A stretch of DNA of 64,000 nt from Moniliella sp. 'wahieum' (lineage: Eukaryota; Basidiomycota; Moniliellomycetes; Moniliellales; Moniliellaceae). Positions 20,395 through 32,709 of this stretch are shown here, one piece after another (the first letter of the stretch is position 1; every line of letters begins with the position of its first letter). The translations under genes were made by a program, and so were the position numbers. The DNA lies in assembly GCA_003971905.1 (NCBI GenBank), contig RSEE01000005.1, positions 744,001 to 808,000 on the forward strand, written 5' to 3'. The notes beneath the pieces are model-generated. The model searched no databases and was not told the origin of the DNA. It was given only the letters and a program-made list of their open reading frames with translations.

Positions 20395-22689
20395 TCAGGG
20401 CCGTCCACCCATTAGCATCCGTTTCAGTCGAAACGAGGAGACGGTGTGAAGGACCCGGGTGGGTGCCAGGGACTTCAAACTGTATCCGCCTACTACAGCT
20501 TCGTCCGCGTTGGAATCAGCGTTTTCGGTACCCAAAGAGTTGAGACGGGAGGAGGATGATTTGCCGTCCAGCTGGTGTTGTGGGGTAGTGTCCAACGCAG
20601 TTTCCCACTCCCGGAGAAGCGACTTGGCTGTGTTGGTAGTCGTATCCTGGGCCGAACCCGTTCCCGAAGTGCGGGTGACAGAGAGGGGAAGAGGAGAAGG
20701 ACGGAGGGTATTGACGGTTGACTGGACGGTAGACACGGAACCAGACTTGTACCGCCCACCATTCGGGAGAGGGGGCTTGGTTGATGGGCAAGCGGTTGAG
20801 GAACGGCGGTGGCCCTTGGGAGCGTCTTCCACCACTTCCCACGTGGAAGTGGAGGGACTGGTCAATACCTCGGTCTTGGACCCATCCCCCGTGGAGGCAC
20901 AGGGCTCCTTTGTCGACAAGGGAACCTGCATGTCGGCTGCAACGGCGGTGGAAAAGAAAAAACGGAGAAAGGGCATACTGTGCCGCTGTGCAACGGAACG
21001 ATTTCCATTCTCCACTGCCGCAGCACTCTTTTCTCCGCCAGAGGGATGGCCATACTGCCCAATCTGAACCGGGGGGGGCATGTTTGGCACTCGAAGCAGC
21101 ACCATAGTGCAACCCCAAAAGAGGGAATGAAGATCGGTGTCGGGCAAGGTGGTGTGGCACACTTGATGACCGCAATGGATTGCCCCCTTCCACCGTTGAC
21201 GCACGCAAGGGAAGGAGGTGAGAAATAAGAGGAGTGCTGGGGTGTGTTGAAATGCAAATCCTGCGTTTCTTCCGCTACCGAATCTGGTAGAGCCAAAGGC
21301 GAATGGATGTGCGTTGACCCGCCCGTAGCGCCTTTGTGGCCATTGTCCCTCGTTGCAGTGGCCACAATGGTCGACCGACGCCGACTCTTGTTCCAATCCG
21401 TCGGAGACGGCGGTGGTTCTCGCTCGGGCGTAGGATGGGAACTGGACAGTTGGGGGGTGAAACTGTTGGGCGGGCCCGAGCTTGGTGCAGTAGAAGTGTT
21501 GTCCCCTGCCGAGCTCTCTGACCCAAACAGAGTAGAAGAAGGTTGGGCAGCTGTAGTGGTGGCCGTCTCCAAAACGCCTTCCGTGGCAAAAATAGAGGTA
21601 TCGTCCCATGAGAGAAAGGAGAGCGGAGACTCCAATGATAGAGGTTGAGGGAGACGGGTGATGGCAGGATTCGATGGACTAGAAGGTAGGTGGTGCGCGT
21701 TACCGGTTAACGGAATCAGGTCCAAGGAAGTGTGTGGAGAATGACTGAGTAAAGTACTGGATGCCACCGACGGAGGAATATGAGCAGAGTCGGTCTCACA
21801 GCTGGAAGGGGAAGTTCCGGGGACAGGACCGGCGTGAATGAAGTTGTTGGAAGACTTGGGTATGATGCTGTAAGCCGTTGGCGAGGAAAGGGTAGAGTGG
21901 GTGGGCGAACGGAAGAGAGTGCGGCGGGTAACGGAACGGGCATAGCGTTCCTGCTCCGCTTCGGCCGCTGGCGTCTTGAGAAATGCATCAGCCGCAAGAC
22001 CCAAATCGACCGCATGAGAAGGGACGAGAAAAGGATGAGCATAGGCGAGCAGCTCCGGCTCGTCAATGCGAAGGTCATAGTCCAGAAGCAGAAGAAACTG
22101 ACGTTCCATCAGATTGACATCCGTCTGGCTGAACAGGCCTCCGTACCTAACCCAGTATTTGTTTTTAAGCGACGAATCATTCAAGTACTTGGCTGCCACA
22201 ATGACACCAGCCAAAAAGATGCGGTGGTGGGTGCACAGTAAGCGCCGTGCCACAAGCGGTAGCCGGGACTTGAGCCGGTAAAGGTACACCATTGTGCACA
22301 ACGCGTCGGTAGCTGAATGTTGCTCTGCTTGACCAACTTGGTAATAAACTGAAAGAGGGTAGGGAGATGCGCCTTTTCTGGTCGGTCTCCGGCCAGTTGG
22401 ATTCCCAACGGTGTTGACTCTGAGGCGCGCTCGCTTTCGCCTCGATTTTGAGCGAGGGTGCGAGAGTCAATGATGGAGGGGATCTCGTTGGCGATATGCT
22501 CTACGAAAGATGCGGAAAAGTATAGGCGAGACATTGTAAGCGGACGGGAAGCTCTATGCATAGACCGAAGAAAGGAGGAAAGGACGGAGAGACGCACCGA
22601 TAAAGTCAGGTCCAACGGGACGTTCCACAAGCTCCATCAGACGGGGGTCGTGAGTTGCGAGGGAGATGAGAGGCGGGATGACGTAGCAT
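20395..22689 (-). CDS. Pho85-type cyclin (Pcl1/Pcl2-like) with long Ser/Pro-rich tail
   Basis: N-terminal block HDPRLMELVERPVGPDFI is joined across an intron of about 100 bp (GTGCGT...TTTCGTAG, about 22513-22612) to EHIANEIPSIIDSRTLAQ. The cyclin box continues LPTLFQFITKLVKQSNIQLP, then CTMVYLYRLKSRLP, RIFLAGVIVAAKYLNDSSLK, NKYWVRYGGLFSQTDVNLME and RQFLLLLDYDLRI. This order is typical of fungal Pcl cyclins that direct Pho85 in polarity, cell-cycle and phosphate control (family knowledge). A tail of about 500 residues rich in Ser, Thr and Pro follows, with many S/T-P sites. The frame changes at least once in the tail (near 21200), and the last segment ends SFRLKRMLMGGRP at 20395. The start is placed at ATG 22689, with an indel needed just after it; an upstream exon is possible. 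Confidence 0.82.
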
Positions 22690-25600
22690 CGTTAATGGGG
22701 TGTCAGTCGTGTGGCAGTGGTGTGGGCTGGCTGTGGTCTTTCGTGGTGAGAGTGACGTTGTGTTGCAGCAGTAGATCGAGGTATGAGAGGGCGGGGGTCC
22801 GCGGCCACAGCAGAGAAAAGATGTCAGCAGCGAGAGGTAGAAGGGGGGGTGTAGGAAGGAGAGGTGATGGGTGAAGTGAGGGCAAATGTGTCCGGGTGGA
22901 GGAAACAGAATGGCAGAAGAGGTAGATGGGGTGGGCTCTGCAGTCCATGTGGCGCTGAAAATACTAAAAGATGCAATAGAGCGGCATCCCCGGCGCGCAA
23001 AAGATGCCATTGATACGTGCCTTTCCCTATAGCTCGCATAAACTACGTTTCCTGCATGGCGGGGGCGAAATTGAGCAGTATGTGACACTCGCTGGGGCAC
23101 ACATTTGATATGTGGGGGGGGGCACAGGGAGTAATACTATGACAAGGCAGCGCAACAGAGACCGTGCGCACAAAAACTGAGGAACATATATATTGTGGCA
23201 TCTTTTTGGAGCATATTGGACAAGAGGATGCAGAACAGGGAGGTGGGGAGCTGCGAGGACTATAAGGCTCTGAGCTATATGACCGGTGACCGGTCATCTG
23301 GTGTGTGGGCTCTTCGCATGCAGCATCTTCCCACTGTGTGTCTTCTCCAACCGCGGGGAAGTGGATATGGCTCCCGCTAATCTGGCCCGCATGTCATATG
23401 CGATGGTGGCGCAGTGGAATGGCGGAGAGATGCAATTGTGGCCTCGCTATTCTATACCCCCCCCTGCAGCGGTGCGTGGTGAGCGAAGGGAATTGAGGGC
23501 ATGTCGTTGATCGTGTGCGGAATAGGATGAGCACAGGTTTCAGAGCAATCAAAGGCGCGCTTCAACTGAGAGAGCACTTGCTCTTGGGTAGGGTATCTAG
23601 TAGATGCGCTCTGAAGACATTATGAGATAAGGCACGCGCAGGATGCACAGCCCCTTTTACCCTTGCATTGCGCGGAGGATGAAGAAGAGGAGACAGTCTA
23701 GGGTCGGCGTGGAGGCGACAGTAGGGCAGCACAGAAGATGGATGTGAGCGCAATAATTATATGCGGTGGAGGGAATGCAGAGAGGGCAAAAGTATGATAG
23801 TACGGTACGCATTTCACAGCACACTCTGACCCACCCTTTTCGTTTCCACACCATGCGGGAATCAATCGTGGGCGAAGTAATTATAGGGCTCCCCAATGCG
23901 TGATGCACCAAGGTTAGGGTCCGTCTCTGCTCCACACGCTCCCTGCCATTACTCGGTACACCTGTTGCATGTCCTTGTCATCTAAATCCCGACCCTCTCA
24001 GAGTACATCGTCTCCATTCCCGTCAGGAGTTATTGAATGATGAGATACGACCTGATTCGTGCGTTCGCGGCTGAAAGGTTCCTTCAAAAGCTCCTCCCCA
24101 CAGTGCCTTTCAGTATCGACGCTCAGCGCGCAGCCCTGGCCTCATTAGTATATTGTAGGAGCTCCGACTCTTTCTCGCTTCTACATATCTCCTTTTATTG
24201 CCGCAGACCAAGGGCACCTGGCTGCCTCTTGCTGCGTGTCTGTAATACGTGTTCTTGGTTGGCGGTCACCACCACTGAGGTCACCACATCCCTCTGAAGT
24301 GGTCAGATCTCAGATGTCATGACATGTGGGTCACAGCTCACATAGGCCAAATGCGTACCAAAAGCCAAACGACTGCCGCCCGATGTGTTGCGCAGAGAAG
24401 GTGGAATGGGATAATAGGTACGTACGACGAACTCGGTTTCATCAAGTTCGGGATAAACATGGCCCCCTTCTCGACGTTTGACAGATTCTATTTTGATAAG
24501 TGCCCTATTGATAGCGAGCCCATGAGCCACTCATGTAGGCGAGAGACGTAATCTCAATAGGTTCTCAGGATCCTGGTCGACTCAAAACCACGTTAAGCGT
24601 CAGTTTTAAAGCACAGCTGGCCGCACTCCCCTTATTTTTGACTTTTAGTATCGGGTTTACTATTATGAATGGTTTGTGGGGGGAACGTATAGACGTTGGC
24701 CTTTACCAATGAGTTTTGATTGCCCCGGAAGCTGTTCGTGTTCCTAGGACATTCTCGGGTCGCTATAGAGGATGTAGCTGGTAAACCGGAGAAGCTTTTG
24801 AAGAGAAAAAAATGTTTTCACCTAGGATTAATTATGCCCACACATTGGGCATTCTCGCCCCTGAAACTCCCCCAAAGCCCAATTACTTTTTTCTCTCTCA
24901 CTGCTTCTCAACCTTCTCTCCTCAGGCCTCAATGTCCTCAACATCCTCTGAGGAGGGGCCTTGCTCACAGTGGACACCATATTTAGATAGAAACTAGCGT
25001 TAGGCATACCCCTTTGATGAGTCCTTGAACGACATGAATAATTTTACTTGTGATGAGAGAGAGATACGCGTATCTGTGCAGGCCAGTGTACTCTCAGTAC
25101 TCAACGCCCTACCGAAGAGTACGTACATATGCACATCTCAGCGCCATCAGTACTCAGCACCCAGTGCATCAGCATCACATCAAGCAACTAATTGGTGGTC
25201 TCACCGATACTATATGAGCCTGAGGGGCCTGGGGCATGAGACTCAGGCCAAATGTCAGGGTTCAACGATGAAGTTCATCGATCATCAAGACAGCAGACTC
25301 TCCTTGGCGTGGATGTCAAACCCCCACTGACATACGTGACGGATGTGTGATCGGCTGTTGGTGGGGCTCATAATGCGGGTGTGGCTGAGGCACTGACGCC
25401 CTGAGACTGAGTACTGAGTGAGTACTGAGTACGTCGTCACCCGTGACGTCATGCATGTCCCCCAGGCTCCGCAGCCGTACAGCCGTCCCTCGTCTCCAGC
25501 GCCCCTCAGGCTGAGGCCTCAGGTCCCTCTAACCTCAGGGTACCGCGAGATACCGGGCTGCTTACGTCACATGTCACACACGTCCGTGCCCCCACACTAG

Positions 25601-25858
25601 CGCTGCGCCCCGCCGTGTGTCTGAGCTGGCGCTGCTTGGATCGGCCGGTGCCTGCAGGGCCCTCGGCAGGGCCATCAACGGCTGCGTACTCGCCGTCTCG
25701 CCTGGGTCGCCGTTTCCTCCTCGCCACCGCCATCGCCACCGTCGCACCGTCGCCCGCGTGGCCGCTGCCTACCCGCCTTCCTTTGTGCTGCGTCCGCATC
25801 TCCATCCGCATTCACTTTCGTCCTCGCCGCCGCCCTCCCCGCGCCCGCAGCTGTATCC
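22690..25858. other. 3.2-kb gene-poor, low-GC region
   Basis: Longest stretch without a recognisable gene. GC is visibly lower from about 22900 to 25100 (about 45 percent around 24540-24720 by eye) than in flanking genes. No tRNA, snRNA or element was recognised. The right end (25400-25858) returns to high GC and carries GTACTGAGT repeats at about 25410-25433 and GTCACATGTCAC at 25566-25577, and it should contain the BCK1 promoter and leader. Confidence 0.5.
25566..25577 (+). promoter_or_regulatory. GTCACATGTCAC motif, copy 2
   Basis: Exact 12-mer 282 bp upstream of the BCK1-like start at 25859. A related GTCACCCGTGAC lies at about 25437-25448. Confidence 0.45.
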
Positions 25859-28800
25859 ATGCCACTCAGCGTATCTCCGGGGGTCTTTGCGCCGTCCTCA
25901 GCGGCGCCCCCCCGAGCGCCCCCAGCCCTTCATCCCTTTTCTTCTGCCCACACTCATTCCTCCAGCCCACACCGCATCTCCGATCGCTCCTTAGCGTACG
26001 ACCAGCCCGCGGCCAGCTCTATGTATGAGCCTCAGCTTCCGCCGCCACCGTCTACCGCCGCCGCCTCCCTAGCCGCCTCCGCAGCCATTTGTGCTCGTCC
26101 GCGTGCCTTCAGCGAGGTTCCAGGAGCCGCGTCCACGTCCACGTCCACGTCGCCACCTCCGGTTCCCTACCCGCGCCAGCAGACGTTGGACACCTTCCCC
26201 GCCTATAGCTCTCCGCGCCTTGGGGACCGTTCCCACTCCCCGGCTACACCTTACCCTACCTATGCCCGTCCGGCTCCATCGTCGCCGAGCGTTGTTGAAC
26301 TCCTGCTCCCCTCTTCACCCCCTCGCTTGTTGGCACAACGCCGACTGTGCCCAGTCCGTATCCACAACCTTCCGACAGTGTGGCTTCGTCCAGATCACAA
26401 TCCCAGCCCCTGCTCCCACCTACTCCGTCCTACTCCCACCCCTCTAGCCGGGTCGACAGTCACTCTCCCCGCTCCCGCCTGCGCACTTTGTCCACTGCTG
26501 ATGCTACCCCTCCATCACTTCCATCACCTCTACCTTCACATTCAGCGCTGCATCAAGCGCCCGCGTGTCCACTAGAGGCTCCTTCCTCTCAGTTTTCATG
26601 GAGCTCGCAGGACATCTACGCTTTTGACCCTACTGATGCAATGGACGGAACAGAACATACGTTGGGCCCTACGAATGAACGCTTATCCCTTACCTGGTCG
26701 CATTCTTACCATCCCCCTGAACCCTTCTGTTCTTCCAGCGCGATGGGCATCGGACCGAATCTCATCGCTGTTCCGATGCAAAAACCCAGCGGCAGTTTCA
26801 GCCCCTATCTCCCACGTCCTTCTTCACCCCCATTCGTGACACCTACTTCAATTGTAGCTGCGCCAGGCTCGTCAACTGGTGCAGACCCAGTCTCGAGTAG
26901 CCCAGCGCGCCCCTCATCATCCATGGCCCTTCACTCACACGGTTCCTCGTCCCATGATTTGGCCATTGATACACATCTCCTCCCCTCGCAATACACACCC
27001 CGAAGTCCACCCCTTTATGGCCCTCGGAGCAGCTCGTCGGACGGCCGAGCGGTGGGGGCGATGGTTATCCTTGGATCAATGGGTGGCAATGTCTCCACCT
27101 CAGCCTTGGTCCGACCTCGTTTGCGCCCTCCTTCGCCCAAGCGCTCTTCTGGCTCGTCAACGGGAGGCACACTGGAGAATGCCGCGCCCCTGCCCACCCC
27201 GGCCGGTGGCAGAGCAAGAAAGGGGCTTGATCATGTTTCCAATTTATTCCGGCGCACCCGGGGCTCAGGGCCGAGCCAAGCTCAAATCCAAGCGACGCAA
27301 GTTGCCCATGCGACGTCCCAAACCCAACAGGCCCTAGCTGGGACTCAAACTCGCGTGCAGGGCCACCCGCAGGTAGCTCAGCCTGAGGTTCATGCTGCCC
27401 CGGTCAGTTATACCCACCAAGACACCCGTCCCCCCCTGGACATCCTACTACACCGAATGCCAATGGCGCCAGCAATCGGCACACACTCTCCTCCCATTTC
27501 AATTGGGGTTGGTTGGACGGCAGACGAGACTCCAAGGGCATCCCCTCAGGTGTATCCGTGTCCCCTGGCCGTACGCTTGCCGTGTCCCCAGTGACGGGTG
27601 AGCGGGCGTTGGTTTTCCCGGACGAGGGGGCGCGTCATGGGTCACGAGAGACGGAAGCGTACCCGATTATCTCAAACCGCTCGCCCAACTCACCCCTCAC
27701 TTTTCCTGTGGGATTCGAGGATGGAGGATCACCATCCAATGCGTCACTTCCCTCCGGTACCCGGCGTCCCTTGTCAGCCGGCGAATCTGGCCAAGCATAC
27801 AGTGGCGCACAACCTTACCAGTCTCGTCCGGTATCGGGGTCCTCCGAACAGCATCCTGCCAAGCATCGTCACCGTCCTGGCACGGCTCCGGGAGCGTCTT
27901 CTGCCCACAATGTTGGCATCACAAGTAACTTCCCTCCTTCTCCCGCGCTTGCCGCACCCGATGGTCAGGAGCACGTCAAGATCTATGCGACCACCAACGG
28001 AGAAAATTTTACCGTCGTGGACATTACCGGGCTTCGTGAGGCGGCGGATATTAAGCTGCGGATGATGCATGGATTAGGTATGCTGCCTCGTTCCTTGTCC
28101 GCATTTTTTTGGTGAAAACTGACTCCACGTGTCTCTGAAGGCATCCCTGAGAGTGCCATTGATGATGTGACTGTTCGCCAAACAGGCGTGGGGGTCGATG
28201 CTTTTCGTTCGGATCCTCTGGATGACACACTGCTGATGGTCATGTGCGTCGATAAGGGCGATGCAGATGGGTCTCTCAAATTCTTCATCGCCACGGATGC
28301 GCGCGCCTTGCTGGAGCACAAGGCACAGCAAGAACGCGGCATTGCGGAGCGCAATCGCGCCAAGCTCTACGCTGATGCGCCGCGTCCGGTTCAAGCCACC
28401 CCTCAACCCACTGGGGTAACTGACCAAGTGCAGAAACATCTTGATTCGTCCTCCATGCATCCATCTCGTCTTCGGATAGCGCAGCCATGGGAACACCCAC
28501 CCAGCCTGATGGTGGGCACGCATGGTTTTGCACCCTCTTCCGGGGTCAATTCATCTAGCCGCCCCTCGGTGACATGGCTGGTGCAGTCCCATCGAGATGA
28601 GAAGGCGCGTTCTGCCCCGCCCCTGGCTGGCCACCTGCCGGCTTACAACTCTCCGTATACCTGTGCCACAACGTCTGGCAGAGCAGGGCAGGGCAATTTG
28701 TCTCCTGAACATTCCCCTCCGATGTCGCGCCCAGCGGTACCTTACCCCACAACAACCACTGGGGTAGCCCGTTCCCCCCTCTTTCTATGTCGGGTGCTGC

Positions 28801-31800
28801 TCCAGGTTCGGCCTCTAGCGCTGGGGAAGACGTGTCAGTCAACGAAATGGGTGAGATTGTGCTCAAGCGCTCGAACCTGATCACAGATGTAAACGATCAC
28901 CACATATTCCAGAAGCGGGCTACTCTTGACAACAACTTGCACCTCAAAGTGGGGGGGACCGTGCAACAGGTCATTGGCGCCCAGGCTCCCAGAGTAACCG
29001 ACACTCTGATCCAGTTGTTTCCGCTTTACCGCCTTCATATTTGAAAAATGCCTATCTACCTCTCCCGAATCAGTCGGAGGGAATGCGAACGCAGCCTGGT
29101 TCCCACTCTACTTCGGCGAGAGGGTACGCTGCAGCTCCTATCCCAACCACGTCCCCCGTCACCCCAATTCTAAGGCGTCCCATGAGGAACAAGGACGGAG
29201 ACACTATTCAACGCCTTCCTTACCGATGGAGGCCACCGGGCCGGCCCTTCCTCCGCCACGCAACTTGCCTCCCACACCTGTGACGACGAACGTCTCCTCC
29301 TCGCTTTCCCTTGTGCCTCCGGCGCCGTCGTCATCGACTTCCAACCCACCAATCCTACTCCCCGTCGCCGACCCACCACGGCGCCTCCCGCTTACTCCTG
29401 ATGTTTCTTCTTATTCCACCAGCTCGTATGCAGTTCGTGCCCGCTGCGGCCCCGTTCCCCATCTCAAGCGAGGGGCAGGTGGGCTCGTCCATCTCGTCCG
29501 CCTCGGTTTCGGATGAGTCTGACCTGTTCCACGCCGTGTCCGGTCACAGCTCTGTCTCTGATCGCGATAGTGAGACCAAGCGCAATTCGGGCCCCCTCAG
29601 CCCAGCTTCTCCGACGTCGCCGCCGCCTTCCACCACGCCGTTGCGTACGAGCATGGCCGCAGCGGCCAACACATCCAGTCCCCCCGCTCCGCACCAACAG
29701 TCCTTAATCCCTGCCACTTCAGTCCACTCCAATTCCACAACTTCAATATGGCCTGGGGTGTGCGAGAGCGAGCCTCTCAACGGCGGGGCGAATGTATCAC
29801 CTGACGCTGCTTCCATGACAGTTGCGTCGGATGAGTCAACGTTGACTCTTCGTAACAATCACATCCTGAACGTATTGGGAGAGGCGACGCGGACCCCGAC
29901 GGCATCTAGTCCCGCTGGGGGACAGGAGCAGGACCAGCTTCATTCTGTTCGCACTCTGGCTTCCGCTGGTAGGAAGGAGGAGGTGACCGAAAGAAGGGGG
30001 GAGGACATGGCCCTTGTCCGATCCCAACTGGAACCCGAATCCAATGTGCCGAACGAGGCGGGCTTGGCTGTACCTGGTCACGCACTTGCTCCCCAGGAGG
30101 AAGACGCTTTCACCATTTACTCCCAGTCGGACTTGCCTGAACCGAGTGATCCGACGGTACGCATGACAGATCCGCTCTATGCTTCCCAGGAGGAAGACGC
30201 TTTCACCATTTACTCCCAGTCGGACTTGCCTGAACTGAGTGATCCGACGGTACGCATGACAGATCCGCTCTATGCACCTGTGACAACTCTGTTGAAGGAG
30301 ACCAGGGCTCATGCCGACAAGAAGAAGCTGGACCGGGAACAGATACAGCAGCTCCAAGCGAAAGTGGAGCAACAATCTGTTTTCGAGGGGTTGCCCAGGC
30401 GTTTGCCTGGTCAGGATGGCCAAGTTGATCAGGACGCCTCTTTGGCACAGGTTCGCGATGCGACCTTGGCCAAGCCGACTCTGGACGAGCAGAAACATGG
30501 ACGAATTAGTCAATTGCTTGCGAATCCGGCAGAGGACGCGGATCAATTTACCGTCTATTCTGCCAGCAAATTGCCTGACGTTGATCAAGCAACAGTGCGG
30601 TTTGATGATCCGCGGCAAGCTAGTGTACGCCAAGTGTTGACGGGAAACTCGGTCGTGGCGACCGAGGTCCAAGTCCTGGTTTCAGATTCGTGCACGATCT
30701 CCTCCGGAGCTGATTTGCCTGATGTGAATGACGCAACGGTGCAGGTAAATGACATGCCGCTACCTGTTTCGAAGCAAGAGCTCCCCGGGGCAAGCAGCAA
30801 ATCAATGCCGCCCAAGTCGGAGTCTGCATCGCAAGAATATTGGATGTCCCCGGACCTTGGCTAAGGAGTGCCATCGCCTACGCGACTTGATCCCTACGTA
30901 CGAGGACTCAATCCCCACCCCACGCGCGGCGGTGCAACCTGCCAGCACGGTTCAGTCCCCCTCCCCACTCCGTATTGATACACGCATTGACACGATCTCA
31001 GCCGCCCCAAATTTGGCGCCAATTCCGAGTGCCGACGGTGAGTCGAGTCCCACGATAGCCACGGGCTCATCGACAAGTGCAATGAACTCTCCCGTGGAGC
31101 CAGAGGAAGAACTTGCCTCGAATGATTGGGCCATGCGTCCCACGCAGAAAGCCGTCTACAACCACCTCGACGAAATCTTCCCTGAGCATGACCTGGACAA
31201 ACCTGTGATTGCACCGCCTCCCGCTTACTCGCCCACTTCGGTTGAACCCCCTAGCACCGCTGCCAATTCCTCTGCCAACGACAAGTTCACTTCCCTCGTG
31301 CCCTCTAAGTCGCCGAATGCTGCTACTGAATCGGCACGCAAGGCTGCCACCCCGCCTCCCTCAGCGTGGAATTCTGGGGATGGGCCAGGGTCGACGTCAG
31401 GCTCAGTGTCCAATGGTCCCAAGGGTCGCGCATTGCTCCGTCCAAGCAAGTCAATCCGTGTTGTGGCCCGGGACCGGATGCGGGACATGGACCGTGCTAG
31501 CCGAGCTGGGGCAAAATGGGGGGCGCCGTTATCCGTAGGCGGAGTACCCGGATGTGGGGTGCTCGGACCCGTGAAGTTCGCCCGGGAGCCTCTTTTGCTG
31601 AGATCCAGCGAGGCCAGCAAACTGGCCGGGACGAGAAGTTGACCGACGTGCCTACGTTCGTGTGGGCCAAAGGTGGCTTGATTGGCCGCGGCAGCTTCGG
31701 CCACGTGTATCACGCAATGAACGTGACGACGGGCGATGTGTTGGCGGTGAAGCAAGTCGAGCTTCCATCGACCCGTCAGACTTGGCAAAGTCCGATAGCA

Positions 31801-32709
31801 AAATCTTGGTCAATTCCCTCGAGTCGGAGATTGAGACGCTCAAGGTGTTGGAACACCCTAACATCGTGGCCTACCTTGGTTTTGAGCGCTCAAACGGCTT
31901 CCTCTCAATTTTCCTCGAATACGTGCCCGGCGGGTCGATTGGTTCGTGCTTGCGCAACCATGGCATGTTGGAGGAACCAACTGTTGCTTACTTTACACAC
32001 CAGATCCTTGATGGGCTCAAATATCTTCACCAAAACGGTCTCATTCATCGCGACATCAAAGCTGACAATATCCTGGTCGACTATGACGGCATTTGCAAAA
32101 TTTCTGACTTTGGCACAGTTCACCGTTCGAACAACGGTGCCGGCAGGTCCGTCAAAGGCACTATCCCCTGGATGGCTCCCGAGGCCCTTAGCGTGCCATC
32201 ACAAGGGTACTCGGCCAAAGTTGACATATGGAGCCTCGGGTGCGTGGTGCTTGAGATGCTTGCGGGCAAGCGGCCGTGGCCGGATCATGAGATCCCACAA
32301 GTCCTGTTTCAGGTACGTTGTTTTGTTGGGACCTCGTGAACCTCTTGCTGGCGTACGAATGTTTGACTGACGTGATGCATAGGTTGGTTATTCTCAATCG
32401 CCCCCGCCGGTGCCCGAATGGGTGCAAATGTCCCCGGCGGCCAAGAACTTTTTGGCCAACTGTCATGTCATTGATCCGGAAACGCGGCCGACGGCAGAGC
32501 AACTTTTGACCCACGTGTTTCCGTACAACATTCCACCGGGTTGGACATTCCAGTCGAGCAAACTGTATCGAGCGATCGTCAACAATCCTTGTCGCAAGTC
32601 GACCCGGCGCAGGCCTGCGCCCCGAGACAGCGTTTCCGCCGAGCCATCGGGTCAGCAACGTGAACGCGCGCCTGGCTCAGCAGCTTCCCCCGTCAACGAG
32701 GACAAGTGA
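25859..32709 (+). CDS. BCK1: Bck1-like MAP kinase kinase kinase (cell wall integrity pathway)
   Basis: Very long Ser/Pro-rich N-terminus, then a Ras-association-like block HVKIYATTNGENFTVVDITG ... GSLKFFIAT (27975-28300), split by an intron at about 28076-28139. This block is typical of fungal Bck1. A second disordered region contains a 31-residue repeat array (30093-30760). The kinase domain at about 31650-32560 shows GRGSFGHVYHA (P-loop), LAVKQVEL (catalytic Lys), HRDIKADNILVDYDG, KISDFGTVH (DFG), KGTIPWMAPEAL and DIWSLGCVVLEMLAGKRPW. An intron at about 32312-32381 interrupts it before VGYSQSPPPVPEWVQMSP. Stop at 32709. In yeast Bck1 relays Pkc1 signals to Mkk1/2 and Slt2. Frame shifts near 27590, 28800, 29040, 30850 and 31780 are read as indels or unresolved introns. 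Another possible start is ATG 26022. A Ste11 assignment is less likely because no SAM domain is visible. Confidence 0.87.
30093..30275 (+). repeat. Near-identical 93-bp tandem duplication in BCK1
   Basis: Units at 30093-30182 and 30186-30275 differ by about one or two bases. Each encodes EEDAFTIYSQSDLPE followed by SDPTVRMTDPLYA. Diverged relatives occur at about 30535-30630 (DQFTVYSASKLPDVDQATVR) and 30675-30760 (SCTISSGADLPDVNDATVQ), giving an array of at least four units. Confidence 0.9.
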
